Part shown: one piece after another, positions 62,527 to 64,000 of the stretch | Layout of the letters: each line of letters begins with the position of its first letter | How positions within the stretch are numbered: the stretch's first letter is position 1 | NCBI GenBank assembly: GCA_033002965.1 | Contig: JAURVB010013594.1 | Coordinates: 1-64,000, forward strand | DNA length: 64,000 nt | Origin: Piper betle | Lineage: Eukaryota; Streptophyta; Magnoliopsida; Piperales; Piperaceae | Reading direction: 5' to 3' | Made by a program: the position numbers and the translations under genes | Notes under the pieces: generated by a model | The model's database searches: none | Told to the model about the DNA's origin: nothing | Seen by the model: only the letters and a program-made list of their open reading frames with translations

Positions 62527-63679
62527 TGTTCGAATATTTTCAATGACGTGCAAGTATACACGGTCGAAACAAGTAATATAATGATAAATCGAGTATCGTC
62601 CCACAGGGAGATGAATTTCATATAATTAATTAAAGAAAATAAAATGAGGAGCAAAACAAAAATAACTGACTTAACTAAATCTAAGTAATAACTTTAAATT
62701 AAAAGCGAAGTCAAAATTATAAAACTCGTTCTAGAGTCGAATTTCCCTTAACATGAATTTAATCTTCATCAAATCTTACTTTATCTTTTATTCCCTCGGA
62801 TTGTCGATCTAGGATAATTATATGACATGGTGGCTCCCGCTCCTTCATGCTTCTATTATTTTGCCTCAATTTCTACCTCCCGGTGATAATTGATTAATCA
62901 ACAAAATAATGCATTAAGAATTGCCTTACAATCGCATACGTTGTTGTGTATCTTCCGACCACAACGACAAACAAGTCAAAAGACTCGTCGTATGATGAAT
63001 TATCAATGACTAATCTAATTAATTTCTCGCGAAATCTAATTAAACCTCATGATCTAAGAAATAGGTGATCAATCTATTCTTAGCATTAAGAATATGATAA
63101 TTCAAACATTCCGATTGAATAAAAGAGTAAAAGCTTGAAATAAATTCAATTAAATCATGTTAAGTTCCACTCTTCTCTAGAACGAAATAAAAGACTACTC
63201 CATAATAAAAGTAGAAAACAATATAAAAAAGAAACTAATTTTTACTATGATAGAGAAAGAAATTACAAAAACTAAAACTACTTCTTTTACTACACTTCGA
63301 AGCCAAGAGATGAGATATCATAACAACAAATGACCACCCCTTTATATAGAAGTGGAGATACAAGAATTCGAAGAGAGTGTTCACAAATCGACGTAGTCTA
63401 ATTAATTATAATGTCCATTCAAGTTTCCAACTGTTCGACTCCATTGAACACCATGAATTGTAGCCATTGGGTGGGGCCAACTGTCATGACCAATCAAATC
63501 CAAAGCTTAATTTATTCATCTTTTTCTGCATTGAAACACCAAAATTAAGCATATCTAATAAAATATTAATTAACTAGAATATAATGAAAAATATCACTAA
63601 ATTAATAATGTTTATACCCAAGAAGTACAAAATCATATTAAAAACATGGGGAAATATTATATATTTTAAACACTTAACA
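62527..63679 (-). mobile_element. Solo LTR, family VII (Athila/Tat-like)
   Basis: 1153 bp; minus-strand start TGTTAAGTGTTT, end ATATTCGAACA; perfect TSD CAGTG at 62522-62526 and 63680-63684. Near its end it has ATCTCCCTGTGGGACGATAC followed by CGTGTATACTTGC, a combination I know from LTR ends of Athila/Tat-type gypsy elements. AT-rich, no coding sequence. It splits the gag of the surrounding element. Confidence 0.88.
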
Positions 63680-63684
63680 CAGTG

Positions 63685-64000
63685 CAGGCAGTCCTTGCTG
63701 CTACTGTTGCTATTGGGGCCGGTACTACTGACGTGGCTATCTCAGGCACTTAGCTGCATGGTGCCCAATGTCTCTGCGTGCAAAACATGCATCAGTGGCT
63801 CTCCTGCTAGCGCCCTGATGGCATCTTTGGCACTCAGGACAGACAAGGTACTCCTGGAAATCACCCCACTGTCCATGGAAGGCTTGCTTCTGTTGGCGGA
63901 ACCTCTGCACATACTGCCCCTCAGCTGCGTACACCATCCTCCACCACCTATCCTTTGTCTCTATGGCTATGGGCCCCGCTCATCTTGTGCCTTGTTCTTC
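63685..64000 (-). pseudogene. Gypsy gag zinc-knuckle region, cut by window edge
   Basis: Minus-strand frame 63737-63937 reads QYVQRFRQQKQAFHGQW and CPECQRCHQG, then CFARRDIGHHAAKC. That last motif is the CCHC knuckle with the second Cys replaced by Arg. It belongs to the same element as 61244-62526 once the solo LTR is removed. It continues past 64000. Confidence 0.75.

Overview
The window is plant nuclear DNA. It has intron-containing plant genes with GT-AG boundaries, AT-rich introns and TATA boxes, and about four fifths of it is nested LTR-retrotransposon sequence. There are no bacterial-type operons, rRNA, tRNA or CRISPR arrays. The two intact-looking genes match families I recognise from angiosperms. 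The species cannot be named from sequence alone; long LTRs (about 2.5-3.8 kb) piled into each other suggest a large, repeat-rich genome.

There are three genic islands. (1) 12.1-16.5 kb, + strand: a six-exon homologue of Arabidopsis ALTERED SEED GERMINATION 1 (ASG1), with a TATA box and an apparent one-base frame break at the C-terminal end. (2) 17.2-18.9 kb, - strand, tail-to-tail with ASG1: a three-exon conserved plant coiled-coil protein carrying two in-frame stops, a frameshift and a phase mismatch, so probably a pseudogene. (3) 32.2-32.5 kb, - strand: a single-exon, 101-residue MAPR/cytochrome-b5-like steroid/heme-binding protein. Its promoter contains a MITE-like inverted repeat, and a decayed Ty1/copia element sits about 60 bp past its stop codon.

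The rest is mobile DNA. I define LTR families I to VII by their ends and shared internal sequence. Families I, II and III have LTRs of about 2.5-3.6 kb and belong with Ty3/gypsy chromovirus-like pol remnants (integrase core, C-terminal domain, protease fragment, zinc-knuckle gag). Most copies are solo LTRs. Perfect 5-bp target-site duplications (TSDs) are visible for several insertions: GTAGC (25.2-27.3 kb), ATTAT (29.5-32.1 kb, copia), GTATT (33.0-35.5 kb), GTATA (51.1-54.1 kb), TCATA (56.9-60.6 kb) and CAGTG (62.5-63.7 kb). Imperfect ones flank the copies at 19.6-22.5 and 37.7-40.7 kb. Several insertions hit LTRs of which an uninterrupted copy occurs elsewhere in the window, so the empty site can be read directly.

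Layout: 1-9.3 kb gypsy pol fragments and LTRs; 9.3-12.1 kb AT-rich flank with a purine tract and a G-rich island; 12.1-18.9 kb genes; 19.4-28.3 kb a gypsy 5' LTR (with a self-family insertion), primer-binding site and decayed gag (with a solo LTR V insertion); 28.3-29.4 kb a mosaic LTR; 29.5-32.1 kb copia; 32.2-32.5 kb MAPR gene; 33-64 kb nested LTRs and two minus-strand gypsy pol remnants.

The most unusual signal is not a gene. LTR families I, II and III share an ordered module of three predicted stem-loops, with nearly constant loops but different stems that mostly still pair. A second is a palindrome at the 5' end of family I and II LTRs. I did not see a convincing new protein-coding system.
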